64,000 nt of DNA from Saksenaea vasiformis B4078. Lineage: Eukaryota > Mucoromycota > Mucoromycetes > Mucorales > Saksenaeaceae. The stretch spans positions 27,381 through 91,380 of the forward strand of contig JNDT01002265.1 of assembly GCA_000697055.1 (NCBI GenBank). The letters are read 5' to 3'. The notes beneath the pieces were generated by a model. It ran no database searches. It was not told the DNA's origin and saw nothing but the letters and a program-made list of their open reading frames with translations. The translations under genes and the position numbers were made by a program. Below, piece after piece: positions 49,434-59,970 of the stretch; positions within the stretch are counted from its first letter, which is position 1; each line of letters begins with the position of its first letter.

Positions 49434-49946
49434 TGCATGAGAGAGAACAGAAAAGAATAAACAGAAGGAGCCAATGCCTGTGTGAAGTAATCTTTTTGAA
49501 GATTTCATATGGTGAGAAAAAATATTACAATTTATAACTATGCATAGCGTTTACATGCAACATGTCATACAGGTGGAAAAGAAAAAGAAAAAGGAAGTAA
49601 AAAGAGAAGAACAGTCAGGTGGAAGAGCAATATACATATTTATGAACTAGCTGACATAATTTTTCTTTGAGCAGCACAGATCATGCAGCATTAGGTATGC
49701 TGTACTGGGAGCCTGGTTGCGCTCGAGGTGTAGCAGTTTCAATATAAATGATAAGGCACAGAAGGAGCTTGTTGTCTTTTTCATTATTTCCAAAAGCGCA
49801 ATTTGGTATAAACAAGCGGTACATCATATTACTGAAACAAAGCCACTGCGGTGCTATACATGCATAAAACGTAAGAAAGTATATCGCCTTAACTCCATCT
49901 TTATCGCATTTGCACACCATTTCCCAGTGGTCTGATGGCTAGTCGA
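49434..49946. other. Spacer 6-7 with near-identical block shared with 61635-61860
   Basis: Bases about 49430-49670 are almost identical to about 61630-61858, differing at about three positions plus a four-base gap. The flanking coding regions of the same duplicated blocks are clearly more diverged. The block covers the promoter side of copy 6 and the 3' flank of copy 7. No gene was recognised. Confidence 0.8.
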
Positions 49947-51739
49947 TTAAAGGAAATAAATAAAATTCGGATTTTGCGCATCTGTCAAGTCGTTCTCAAC
50001 ATCCGTGACTCTCGTACCGGCCTGCGTTGACCGTACACGGTTCGTAATAGCCATATTTCGTCGCACAATCAATAAAAGCACACAGATTATTATACGTATG
50101 CCAATAACTGTGAACAGCTTTTGACTGCGTGACAAAAAGTTCATGTGCATAGTGGATACTACAACGATACCAGCAAGGTTGCAGGCCACTAGCCACATCG
50201 CATAGTAGAATAGTCGTTTAGTGTATCCTGACACGTTAGTCAATATTGTCACTTGCATGAGTACGTGAGGTGCTGTAAAGGAAGATAGGAGGAAGCCAAC
50301 TATTTTCAATCCTCTAACTCGGACAGCGACAGCCAATACCACGCCAAAGGTATAAACTAGCATATATATGCAGGCGATATACAGAGTCTGGCGTAATAAG
50401 CAGGCAGTAAGGATTCCCAGAATGGCCGTAATCAACATTACAATTTCCATCGCAACCTTGAGTCCAACAACCTGACCTATCTAACCTTATTGTAAGTACA
50501 CCTTACTGCTGTACGTTTGGACCTACTGAGAGATCGAGTGCTGGCCAAGATGATGAGATTAGACTTACTTCAATTTCAGTACTCAAACTCAACAAGAACG
50601 CGGCAGCAAAGATAGCCCACAGACGCGTCTCTTTCAAAGCCTCTGCAACCTGTTTCGACTCTATGGCTGTTGTCCGTATGGCGGTATTGTCGAGAATACG
50701 CTCTTCCACCAAAATTTGTTTTTCTGCATTGAAGTTCCAACGTCTTGATTGAGGATCGTCAACCAGGAAGAAGAAAGCCAGAAAGCCAGCAAAGCATGCA
50801 ATTCCACCAAATATATAAAAATTCCTGTTTAATTGCTTGTTAGAAATTATCCAATAGCCTGAGATTTACCATATCGGTCTTTCTAAAGCGTATTCCCCTG
50901 CAAACGTAATGAAGAAGTGAATCGGAAGAAAAATAATGGCTGCTAGGTATCCAGAGAGTGTAGCTAAGCCTATTCGCAAGATCTGCTCCCTTCGCCGATA
51001 AAATGTACATATCAACAGCAACAATGCCACGGTCGCATTTCCGTTGAATACCCATTGAAGAAATACTAGAACTTCCACCTGAGCATGGTCTCTTGCAAAT
51101 GCTGTTCCAATGAGCGTTACTCCGCACAAGATTGTACTAACAGTAATACAGACTCGCAGAGGAACCCGTGGTATGATGTAGTAATCAAGTAACTAGATTA
51201 CTCTGTTACGGCCCTAATATTCCTAATTTCGCGGTTCTGGACAGATTTCTCACCGGAACAAAAAGAAATACAGCCTGTAAGGCGCAGGACAACGTCTTAT
51301 ATTGCGAACCATCATGATATCTGTACGTTAGAAGGAGTTGCGGATCATCGAGGATGAGGACAAATAAGCAACATTCCTTGTTAATATGACATTAGTTAGC
51401 ATATGAAATAGCTGCGATAGAACGGCGCTATATTGGTAACAGTTGCTCCTCAACATTGCGTTGCCATTTTAGAATTTACCCCAACGAGGAACAACGTTTT
51501 CATTGTGCCGAGATTAAGCTTGACTTTCAATCGTTGCGTGAAGATACATACCAAGGAAAAATAGATGAAAAATGCGAATGGCAATACAGTAAAATCGAAA
51601 GTTCGTACTAAGGCTCGCTCCTCGGATGACTTTATATGATCCTCCTTGTGATTGCCTTGCAAATAGTTCAAACTACGATTCGCATGATTTAGTATAACAA
51701 CACGGTACATGACACTAACCTTTTCGATAGAAAAGACAT
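49947..51739 (-). CDS. MFS anion:cation symporter family transporter, copy 7
   Basis: A 20-nt first exon (start 51739, MSFLSK) splices to SLNYLQGNHKEDHIKSSEER. The block 50866-51129 has FYRRREQILRIGLATL, about 50500-50830 has VDDPQSRRWNF and VEERILDNTAIRTT, and 49947-50450 has SGYTKRLFYYAMW and ends NDLTDAQNPNFIYFL. This FL-ending subgroup (copies 7 and 10, with copy 8 near it) differs from the RL-ending copies in the central loop as well. Frames are open. Confidence 0.84.
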
Positions 51740-52122
51740 CGTTCAAAAGCCAAAACTCAAAAGGAAAACAGGAAGCAAGTTCACGAGCAGCAGCCTTTGG
51801 AATTTATGCTACAGATGCTGCACATAGAGTGTATTAAAGCATGCTGGGACTACGCATGATGTATGTGTACAGAGCCTCATATGAACGTTCGATATAAGCG
51901 CTATTGTGATCTCAATAATTAAGATGGAGATTTCTGAACAGTTAGATGCTGTAAGTGTACGCTCCTACGCATATTATCCTAGAATTGCACGTCTACCATG
52001 GACTTATCCTGGAACAATCCTGGAAAGTCCGCAATTATTTTTCCAGAAATGATATGTATTCCTTCACTCTTTATGAAACTATATATATACATTGCTGATC
52101 AAGGCCCTTGGTAACGGTTGTA
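51740..52122. other. Spacer between copies 7 and 8
   Basis: Around 51840-51890 (an ACTACGCATGA stretch and CCTCATATGAACG) the sequence resembles 54120-54175, so copies 7 and 8 share upstream flanking DNA. No gene was recognised. Confidence 0.5.
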
Positions 52123-53941
52123 TTACAATAGATAAATAAAATTTGGATCTTGTACATCGGTCAAGTTATTCTCAACGTCAGCTATCGTTCTTGAAGCATG
52201 CATCTGACGTGTGCGGTTGGCAATTGCCATCTTCCGTCGGACAATCCATAAAAGTACGCAGAGTAGTACAAGTACGCTGACATATATTAGTAGTGTCGGG
52301 GTATTTCACGAAAGGCCTCTGGTCAAAGGATGAAAATGTTGAACAATGATACCAAGTCGATTAGCCACTATCCACATTCCGAAGTAGAAAAGTCTTTTCG
52401 TATATCCTGACACGTTTCTCGAGATTGAAGCCGGTATAAGTACATTTTTTGCATCAATGGCTGTGGCAAGGAGAAAACCGAGTAGCTTTATTCTCTTAAC
52501 TGGGATAGTTATCGCCAATATCACGCCAGATGTAGCAATGAGGATATACCCGCAGGCGACGTACAAAGCTTGGTGCAATAGGCAAGCGATGTATATACTC
52601 AGCAAAACCAGGACTGACGACATGACCCCCCAAGCAATTTTAAAGCCAATGGCTTGAACTTTCTTAATGCGGATTTGAGCAAATACTAACAGGTACAAGT
52701 GTTACTTACGGAGAAACCAAGTGATGGCCCAACTGACGAGAGTAAGATCCCTAAAGTTCCTATATTCAATTCAAACGGAAATATACCAACACAGATAGTC
52801 AACAGACGTATCTCTTTCAGAGCCTGTGTGACCTGCTTCTTTTCTATGACCGTCGTCCTTATGACGGTATTATCGCAAACACGCTTTTCGATTAGGACTT
52901 GACTCTCCGCATTGAAATTCCAGCGTTGCGATTGAGGATCGTCGATTAGGAAGAACAAGGCAAAAGCTCCCATAAGACATGTAATTCCACCAATAATGAA
53001 GAAGTTCCTATTTGATTACCATATTAGAAGCTGTTTGATCTTGTAAAATTTACCATATCCATTTCGGCGAACTATCTCCTCTTGTATACGTAATGGCGAG
53101 GTAAATTGGAAAGAAAAGTAATTCCGTTTCCACATATGCCACCATAGCTAGACCAAATCTCCAAAGCTGTTCATCTCGACGATAGAATGTAGATATAAGC
53201 AATATAAATGTAACGTACGCATTGCCATACAATAGCCCAAAGAAGAATACGAGAGCTGCTATCTGAGAGAATTTCTGTGCAAATGCTACCCCAATAAGCA
53301 TCGTACCGCACATAATTGTACTGACGCTAATGCAGATTCGTAAAGGAATTTGCTGTACTATATAATAGCTAGGCAACTATATTGCATTATTACAGATCCG
53401 CACTTTCTAATTTATTTGCTTGTTAATATTCTTCTCACCTGAACGACAAGGATCGCAGCTTCTGCGAAACAGACTAGCATCTTATGTTGTGACTGCAGGA
53501 GGTGCGGGGGCTTTCCAAGAACACGTAGAGGAACATCAAGAATAACTAAGAAACATAAATTCTGCTAATGTGAATTGTACTTGCAATAACGTTGTACTGG
53601 TTCCCATTATAGCGACACTGACCACCTCGTAAAGTGATACTACTATATTGGATACCAACTCGGTAGAAACCAACATTAGTACCGTTATTCTGCTACAATG
53701 GGAACGCGATATATACTTTATTTTAGCGTATGGATACATACCAGCAAAATCCCAATAAAGAATGAGAACAACAAAACCCTGCGGTCAAACTTTCGTACTA
53801 TAGCTCGCTCCTCAGGGGATTTGATGTATCTCTCGTTGTTGTTTTCTCGCAAATAGTTTAGACTATACGTCGCTATTTTGGTAAGTTTCTCGTTGCAAAG
53901 ATACGAAGTCAAGTTACGGACCTCCTAGATAAGCAAGACAT
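52123..53941 (-). pseudogene. MFS transporter copy 8 with an in-frame stop near the C-terminus
   Basis: The 20-nt first exon (start 53941, MSCLSR) joins SLNYLRENNNERYIKSPEERAIVRKFD. The block 53050-53376 has FYRRDEQLWRFGLAM, about 52720-53000 has IDDPQSQRWNF and VEKRVCDNTVIRTT (first residues read IEKRVCDNTV), and the last exon has SGYTKRLFYFGMW. In that exon a TGA at 52306-52308 interrupts the frame; beyond it the same frame continues for about 60 codons through VRRKMAIANRTR to ENNLTDVQDPNFIYLL, stopping at 52123. A single nonsense change therefore removes the last membrane segment and tail. Recently broken gene, unless the stop is read through or sequenced wrongly. Confidence 0.8.
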
Positions 53942-54217
53942 ATTTGAGAGAGAAAATAAAACAAAAATAGTTAAAAGATATTATCCGCGCTGATTTAAAT
54001 TGGTCGTAGTTGACAAATTATTCTTCGATAGCAAGATATTATTTGAGAATAAAAAGCAAGAAGCATACTTGCGAGTGACTGTTTCTGAACTTCCCATTAT
54101 GCGCCGTTTCTCTATGACTATGGAATATATGCTAAATCATGCTAAAACTACGCATGACGTGTGCACGCAGGGTCTCATAGGTAATGTGGGAACAACTCCT
54201 ACTGTCCTTGTATTAGG

Positions 54218-54457
54218 CAGATGTCTAGAAGTTTGTAGATATGAAATCGTTGTTCCGAATCCAAAGATGACGAATGAATATGCAATGTCTGAGCGACCGC
54301 CAATGTTTTAAAAAATGTGGTTGATTGAAATGATCGCTGCTGTACGATAGTACAAGCAATTCTAAAGAGAATACACTCGTTTTATTTGGAAAAGATCTTT
54401 TGAAAGAGATGACATGTGATGCGCGAACGTGGGACGTTCCGAGAGATACGACCATCC
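54218..54457 (-). repeat. Short dispersed repeat, copy A
   Basis: On the minus strand it begins GGATGGTCGTATCTC and ends near AGACATCTGC. It matches the insertion at 57230-57497 (plus strand) over its whole length. It lies 39 bases left of the CACTA element, in inverse orientation to copy B. No clear flanking duplication was seen. Confidence 0.8.
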
Positions 54458-54509
54458 TCCTTAATCGAACGTACGTTTTTCGATAGCCACATTCGCACTA
54501 CGGGAAAAA

Positions 54510-54735
54510 TAAGGCTGAGAATCCTTGAATTAAAGAATAATTAAAGGATTCTCAGCCTTATCCAAGGATGATTCTTTAATTTAAGGATAATTTAAAGCTT
54601 TATTCAGGGATCGATCCTTTAATTCAAGGTTAATAAAACATAAAATAAAACAGTAATGATTCTCTAATCGCAGGATAAAAATCAGGCTTTATTCAAGGAT
54701 TGACCCTTGATTTCAAGGATAAGACTATTTCACGT
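54510..54735. repeat. Left subterminal repeats of the CACTA element
   Basis: Repeated, partly palindromic motifs such as GGCTGAGAATCCTT, AAGGATTCTCAGCC and several copies of TTCAAGGAT / ATTCTTTAAT-like words. Such arrays are the usual binding region for the element's own proteins. Confidence 0.7.
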
Positions 54736-54912
54736 GTAATACAGAATCAGATTTTTATTTCTTGTAAATGACTTTACTGAAATCACAATAGATACTCTCT
54801 AACTACAATCAAGATACCATCTTGCTTTTACTCGATTTTGCCTTGAAAATGTCTTCTAGTTTATTGCATTGTGTAAGCGTGCAGCTATCAGAGTCATACT
54901 TTACTTGAGCAG

Positions 54913-55712
54913 TTAAAAGCGATTTCTATGTCGCTTTCTTGCAACGTCGCTACTTTCAGGTATCGTATCCGTAACATCTTCAGGTAGGTCGTCAAAGCTG
55001 ATAGGTGCATTTTTAGATTCTGCTGCAGTAACCAAAAAGTTATACCTTGCAATCTCTTCATCAACAGTATCCTCATATCATCGTCTTAGTACACAACAAC
55101 TATGCCACGTTTTGTACCTTTTCGCGTCGCTTGAGATATTGTTGGGCATTGCCCCACTTGTACTGCAGCAGCCACTTGGCGGCCCATGAACTTTTACATT
55201 CATTCAATGGCATTCCCACGCTGGCAGCTTGTTGTTCCAAAGCAAGCACAGCGTCCCGTTGACGAGGGACAGGGACTTCGCTCCAGGGGATAGAGAAATC
55301 CTCCAGTCCCAAAGTAATCCGAAGCTTCGTTATGGTATCGAAGACGAAAGAGCAAAGGTGGGCCATGGCATCTGCAGTGGCCGACTAATCCTCACCAAAG
55401 AATTCTGGTATACATACGATTCCAGAAGGTCATCGACAAAGGCCTCACCTTTCTTCTGTTGTTGACGATGACAACCGGGCGAGGTCGTGTCCTTGTTACT
55501 TGCCGGATTACAATATTGGTCTCTTGCTCCGCCTTATCAGTCTCCGTTTCTTTCAAATTATCAAGCTTCCCCGATATCGCACGGATTTCATTCTCCTGCC
55601 AATCCAGCCTCTGCTGTGGCTCAGCAAGAGTTCGCTCAATCCTTTCAAGACAGCGTGAAACGCCTTCAATGGCAGTAAAAATATCTCTAATGGTGATCTT
55701 GGGTTGAGACAT
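54913..55712 (-). CDS. Accessory protein of the CACTA element, unknown function
   Basis: Three exons join without frame change: 55449-55712 (88 codons), 55118-55384 (89 codons) and 54913-55071 (53 codons), giving 229 residues. The first exon has a coiled-coil-like stretch (IEGVSRCLERIERTLAEPQQ). The second has FSIPWSEVPVPRQRDAVLAL, then a W-rich part with CKSSWAAKWLLQYKWGN. The third ends with the basic tail ARKRHRNRF. I do not recognise a named domain; the Trp spacing could fit a DNA-binding helical fold. It is divergently transcribed from the transposase and lies wholly inside the terminal repeats. By analogy with TNPA-like proteins it may bind the subterminal repeats (inference). Confidence 0.72.
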
Positions 55713-55847
55713 AATAAACAGAAGCGAAGTACAAATTTAGAAAGACGAATTACTTGCAATTAAAATGGCATGGCTAGGTTGTAAAGACAATCATGGGAAC
55801 ATTTGAGACTAAGTCCCGTTGAACTTTTTTCTTCTTCACTACCTATC

Positions 55848-58800
55848 ATGGAGAATCAACGTCGCATTAGGAGAAGAAAAGTTGTGGAAAGCAATCGTAT
55901 TAGATGTGCCTGGTGTCAGAAACGCGTATTTCGAAAGGAATATACCAAACATTCCAGCAAGGAAATTCTGGGAGAATGTCTACGATGCAAGTCGAGGAGC
56001 AGCTTCTACCGTAAGGTCTAGAAAATGTTCTAACATGGAATAACTGTTTAATATACATATGTAGCCAATTATCTTCACAGGCTACAGGGTCCCAGGTGGC
56101 AGGTTCAGATCATGAAACGCAGTTCACGTCAAACGTAGACACTACAAACCAAATTGACAATACAGATACTATAATGGATGATTTCTATGACTTTGATGAC
56201 GAAGTTGAATCTGTTAATACTCGCAACAACGTTAACACAGTCGCAGACCCAGGTACATAAGCTTGCTTTTCAACGAAGTAACCATTGTAAAGAGGGGGAT
56301 GACCACGAAGGCTGTACAGCGCTAGAGTATGAGTTTGACGTAGAAAGCCATAAAGAAGACCCCGTGGTAGCCGATAGTGTGCAGATGCTTCAAGTTATGA
56401 TCAAGAATGGGATATCTGAGGCCACATACAATGAAATTCTTCAAGTGGTCAATCAAATTATCTCGCGAGCAAATCCAGGTACATCTCAAATACATGGCTA
56501 CCATAATAACTGCTGTAGACTATGAACACGTACTATCGTCGCATATGTCTTATAAGGCGGCAGAAAAGCTATACCCCGTCAAGCTCAAAAGCTATGACAT
56601 GTGCAAGAACGGGTGTAAACTGTATGTGGATAATGACGAGTCTGAGACATGCGAGCATTACCATGAGCCTAGATACATGCAGCGCAGAGATAATGAAGGA
56701 TGTCATGTACCGCATGCTGTCGCAGAGATGCTACCGCTTGGTGAGCAATTAGCTTTCATGTTGTATGACCCCGCAACACGGGAGCTTCTTGCCTATCACC
56801 ATCAGCGTGAACGTCAGACGGGCAGTTACCGGGACGTCTTTGATGGGTCTGCATATCGCGAAATGGCAAGAGACCTGTTCAAGAACAAGCATGATATAGC
56901 AATTGGCCTGTATATCGACCGTTTCCAGCCCTTCAGTAACAGTCCCTACAGCATGACGATAATTTACGCGATTATCCTGAACATCGATTCCTCATTGCGG
57001 TGCTATTTGGTCGCATATACGTACTCCTAATTGTCTAATTCAATAGCTACGAAAACAAGCACATGATTCAGCTGTGCTTGATACCAGGTCCAAAGAAACC
57101 AAAGGACCTGTCCACCTTCCTTTCACCTATTCTAACCGAGTTAGAGGCGCTACAGAGCGCAGGTTTGAAGGTTAAGGTTGGATCTGAAGATACACGGGCC
57201 AAAGTCTACCTCCTCTTCTTGACAGGGGAGGATGGTCGTGTTTCATCGGAACGTCCGAAAGTTTAGTAAATGCTGCGTATTCGCACATCACATGTCATTT
57301 CTTTCAAACGACCCCTTCTAAATAAAATGAGTGCATCCTCTTTAGAAGCGTTTATGCTATCGTACAGCGGCGATCATTTCAATCAATCATATTTCTTAGA
57401 ACATCGGCGGCCGCTCAGACGTTGCATATTTATTCGTCATCTTTTGATTCAGAAAACGATCTCATATCTACAAACCTTCAGGACATCCGCCAGGGGACAT
57501 ACCAGCTGTCTCCTCCATTGCGAACCATTTAGGACATATGTCCTGGTATGGTTGTCGTGTATGTAAGATCAAAGGGAAGAAGAAGCCAGAAGGACCTAGC
57601 GGTATATATTTTCCGATGGCGTCTGCCTCTGAGTGGCGATCTCTGGAAGAATACCGCACCGGAAACATGGTAAACGCATTTTTGCAAAGTGACACGGTAC
57701 TGATATGCGACCAAAAGCATGGGCTTACACAACCATCCCGGTTTGTGTCTTTACAGTGCTTCCGCGGTCCAGAGTTCTGGGGACTTGACGAGATGCATCC
57801 CTTAGGCCATGGTATTGGCCACCAATTCTTTCTGTCCTTACAAGGCAAATACACCTTGCCTGATAAAACTGGCCCGTTTGACCTGCAGTTCGAGATTATC
57901 GAGGGTATCATGAAAGATATGGAGGCCTCCCGCAACCATATACCGACAGCCTTTCGGGGCAAGTGGCGTAGCTTTCTAGGGCAAGGTAAAGTAAGGGCGG
58001 TAGACTGGATTGATTTCCTTCTCTACGTTGTCCCTACACTTGTTGTCCCAAAGATCGCAACACCAGAAGCTCGAAAGGCTATCTTGGCCCTGGTCCGCGC
58101 ATGCCAGCTGACCCTCCAATACCAGATAAGTGAATTGGAGATAACCGATATTCAAAGGTATCTTGGCCAGGTTCTTTCTCGAGAAGTGCTACTATAGCTA
58201 TCTTCTTCCTACAAATAGAGCCATATCGACTTGGCATAGTTTCCTGCAGCAAAGCGTTGACGAGGGAATACTCTCCCTTGCTGTATTTACACCAGTACAA
58301 CACTACTTCTCCCACGTGCCTGGAATGATCCAAAAGCTTGGACCCTTGCGATATTTCAGTGCCAGATCGATGGAAAGAACAATTGGACTGTACAGCAGGT
58401 TCATAAAATCAAACAGCGCGCCAGGACCAAATGCTGCCAAGGTCATGAAGAAGCTCGCGATGTCGCGGTATGTTGGGTTTAGGATGGAGGATGATGAAGA
58501 AGAAGCAGAAGAAAGCCCGCGCGAGACATTTCCTGGTCCCACCACCGAGGCCCTTATGGAACCAGAACTTCGGGGGAGGGTGAGATCTGTTTCTTTGGAA
58601 ACTGTGCGAAAGATTGGTGACCTGGACAGCCAGGTGTTAGAGCGGGCGCTTGTCCGCTTCTATTGCCGAATGGGCCTTTCCGCAAATATTGCCAAAGACA
58701 TCACTTATGCTGGCAGTCTTTGGCATAATCACCTAGTCTTCGGGAGCCGGTTGCAGCATTCTTCGCGCAACCGCGCTGCGTATTATGTTAGGCTAAACAT

Positions 58801-59190
58801 AAGCGTTGACAGGTAAAGTGCAGTATACTTTGTATGTCCATAATAATTCTCGATAATAGATATGCAACCTCCAGCCGCCCCACACAGATGGAGAACATGT
58901 GGTATTTTGGTCAAGTGTACTACTACCTCCAACATATCCATAGTGGTGAAAAGCGAACACTTGTGGCGGTTGGGTTATACAGCCCAGTTACCGACAGACT
59001 ATCTGGGAGTATCTACTTCCAGCCGCTTGCTGTGGACAAAGTCGTAGTTGTTGACGCTCGGGACATAGATGACTTCTTCGGGCTGTTGACAGAAACGCGA
59101 TCAGGAATCGCTGTTGCCCGTTACGCCATCTCGCCACGAATGGTAACAGCACGCAGTGGCGGCGGAATTGGTAGTTTTCGTCTGATTTAG
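55848..59190 (+). pseudogene. Tnp2-type transposase, interrupted by an insertion
   Basis: The start MENQRRIRRRK at 55848 leads into a Cys-rich motif (RCAWCQKRVF...CLRCKSR). Introns joined by eye lead through DSVQMLQVMIKNGI, YDMCKNGCKLYVDN and YHEPRY to DIAIGLYIDRFQPFSN and LCLIPGPKKPKDLSTFL, all hallmarks of fungal Tnp2. After LLFLTG at 57227 a 268-bp insertion (57230-57497) splits the exon. The frame then resumes with GDIPAVSSIANHLGHMSWYG, followed by FRGPEFWGLDEMHPLGHGIG, GPLRYFSARSMERTIGLYSR and the C-terminal NMWYFGQVYYYLQHIHSGEK, ending at 59190. Catalyses excision and reinsertion of the CACTA element. A weak GT (57235) and AG (57481) inside the insertion would restore frame if used as an intron, adding a few residues. 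Confidence 0.82.
57230..57497 (+). mobile_element. 268-bp insertion in the transposase gene (repeat copy B)
   Basis: CAGGGGA occurs at 57223-57229 and again at 57491-57497. Removing one copy plus the intervening 261 bases rejoins LTG to DIPAV exactly in frame. The insert matches the copy at 54218-54457 (reverse strand). Its ends show at most a short inverted GGATG. No coding capacity is likely. Nature unknown: a small non-autonomous DNA element fits best. Confidence 0.8.
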
Positions 59191-59330
59191 CGCATAGCGA
59201 GAGATGTAAGTATTCCACGTTGAAGTAGCTCTCTAATAGGCATTGAAGCCAATGGCGAATGATAGAATTGGCTTCATATGAATAAACCATCAATAGTACA
59301 TGAATTCGCTAATGAAAGGATGGCCTATCC

Positions 59331-59518
59331 TTTAAAATAAGACGTGAATAAGACGTACATTCAAGAATAAGCGCGATTTTCTCCTTTAAAATAAGACATG
59401 AACAAGACGTGAAATCAGCGATAAGCATGTTCTTATCCTTTACAATACGCCTTGAATAAGACATACATTCAAGGATAAGCGCGATTTAATCTTTTAAAAT
59501 AAGACATGAATAAGACCG
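59331..59518. repeat. 54-bp tandem subterminal repeats of the CACTA element
   Basis: Units start at 59331, 59385, 59439 and 59493, each exactly 54 bases apart, with the core TTTAAAATAAGACATGAA. About three and a half copies, diverged. Located about 90-280 bases from the right terminal inverted repeat. Confidence 0.88.
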
Positions 59519-59610
59519 GCTTAAGCAGAATTCGGACCTTATTTATGTCTTATTTTCATGTCTTATTCCAGGATGCATTCTTTAATCTAAGGCTAATTTT
59601 TCTCGTAGTG

Positions 59611-59970
59611 ATTCTGCAATGATATGGATGACGTATATATATTACTGCTGTGCATGACAGGTGCGAGAATATAATCATCAACAACCAACACGTCCCAAGA
59701 GAAGTATTTCAATGTGCATAGATGAATGGTACACTGTGGACACAGCTATGTTTAATGAAATTGAAGCATTTGGAACTATCGTAATAATATCTCATTATTG
59801 ATCTCAAGAAAGTAAGTCCATATGAGAGAATGGCTTGCAAAACTACAGAAGTAACACCGCTATTGTAGTGTACATACACCATCTGTAGAAAACCGTTTAA
59901 TAATGGGCTTCTTACTTTTTATGTGATGATATGCTTGCAAATTTAATATTAATATGATAATCATCTAGTT
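59611..59970. other. Right flank of the CACTA element and left edge of the duplicated block
   Basis: Homology to 47500 onward begins near 59690. No gene was recognised; the last part is the 3' flank of copy 9. Confidence 0.55.

Larger units (their letters stand above)
47500..51840. repeat. Segmental duplication, left block (paired with 59690-64000)
   Basis: Contains transporter copies 6 and 7 with their spacers. Landmarks are offset by nearly the same amount from the right block: 47774/59971, 49947/62136 and 51739/63905. The homology begins in the 3' flank of copy 6 and runs through the upstream region of copy 7. The right partner continues to the end of the window, so the full length is unknown. 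Confidence 0.85.
54496..59610 (+). mobile_element. CACTA-type DNA transposon with Tnp2 transposase
   Basis: The left end reads CACTACGGGAAAAATAAGG and the right end, reverse-complemented, reads CACTACGAGAAAAATTAG: terminal inverted repeats with the CACTA signature. ATTC occurs at both flanks (54491-54494 and 59611-59614), offset by one base on the left, and is a candidate target duplication. Inside are a Tnp2 transposase gene (+), a divergent accessory gene (-) and repeat-rich subterminal regions at both ends. These are the parts expected of the CACTA/EnSpm superfamily. The element sits between transporter copies 8 and 9. Length 5115 bp. The transposase is interrupted by another insertion, so autonomy is doubtful. 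Confidence 0.88.
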
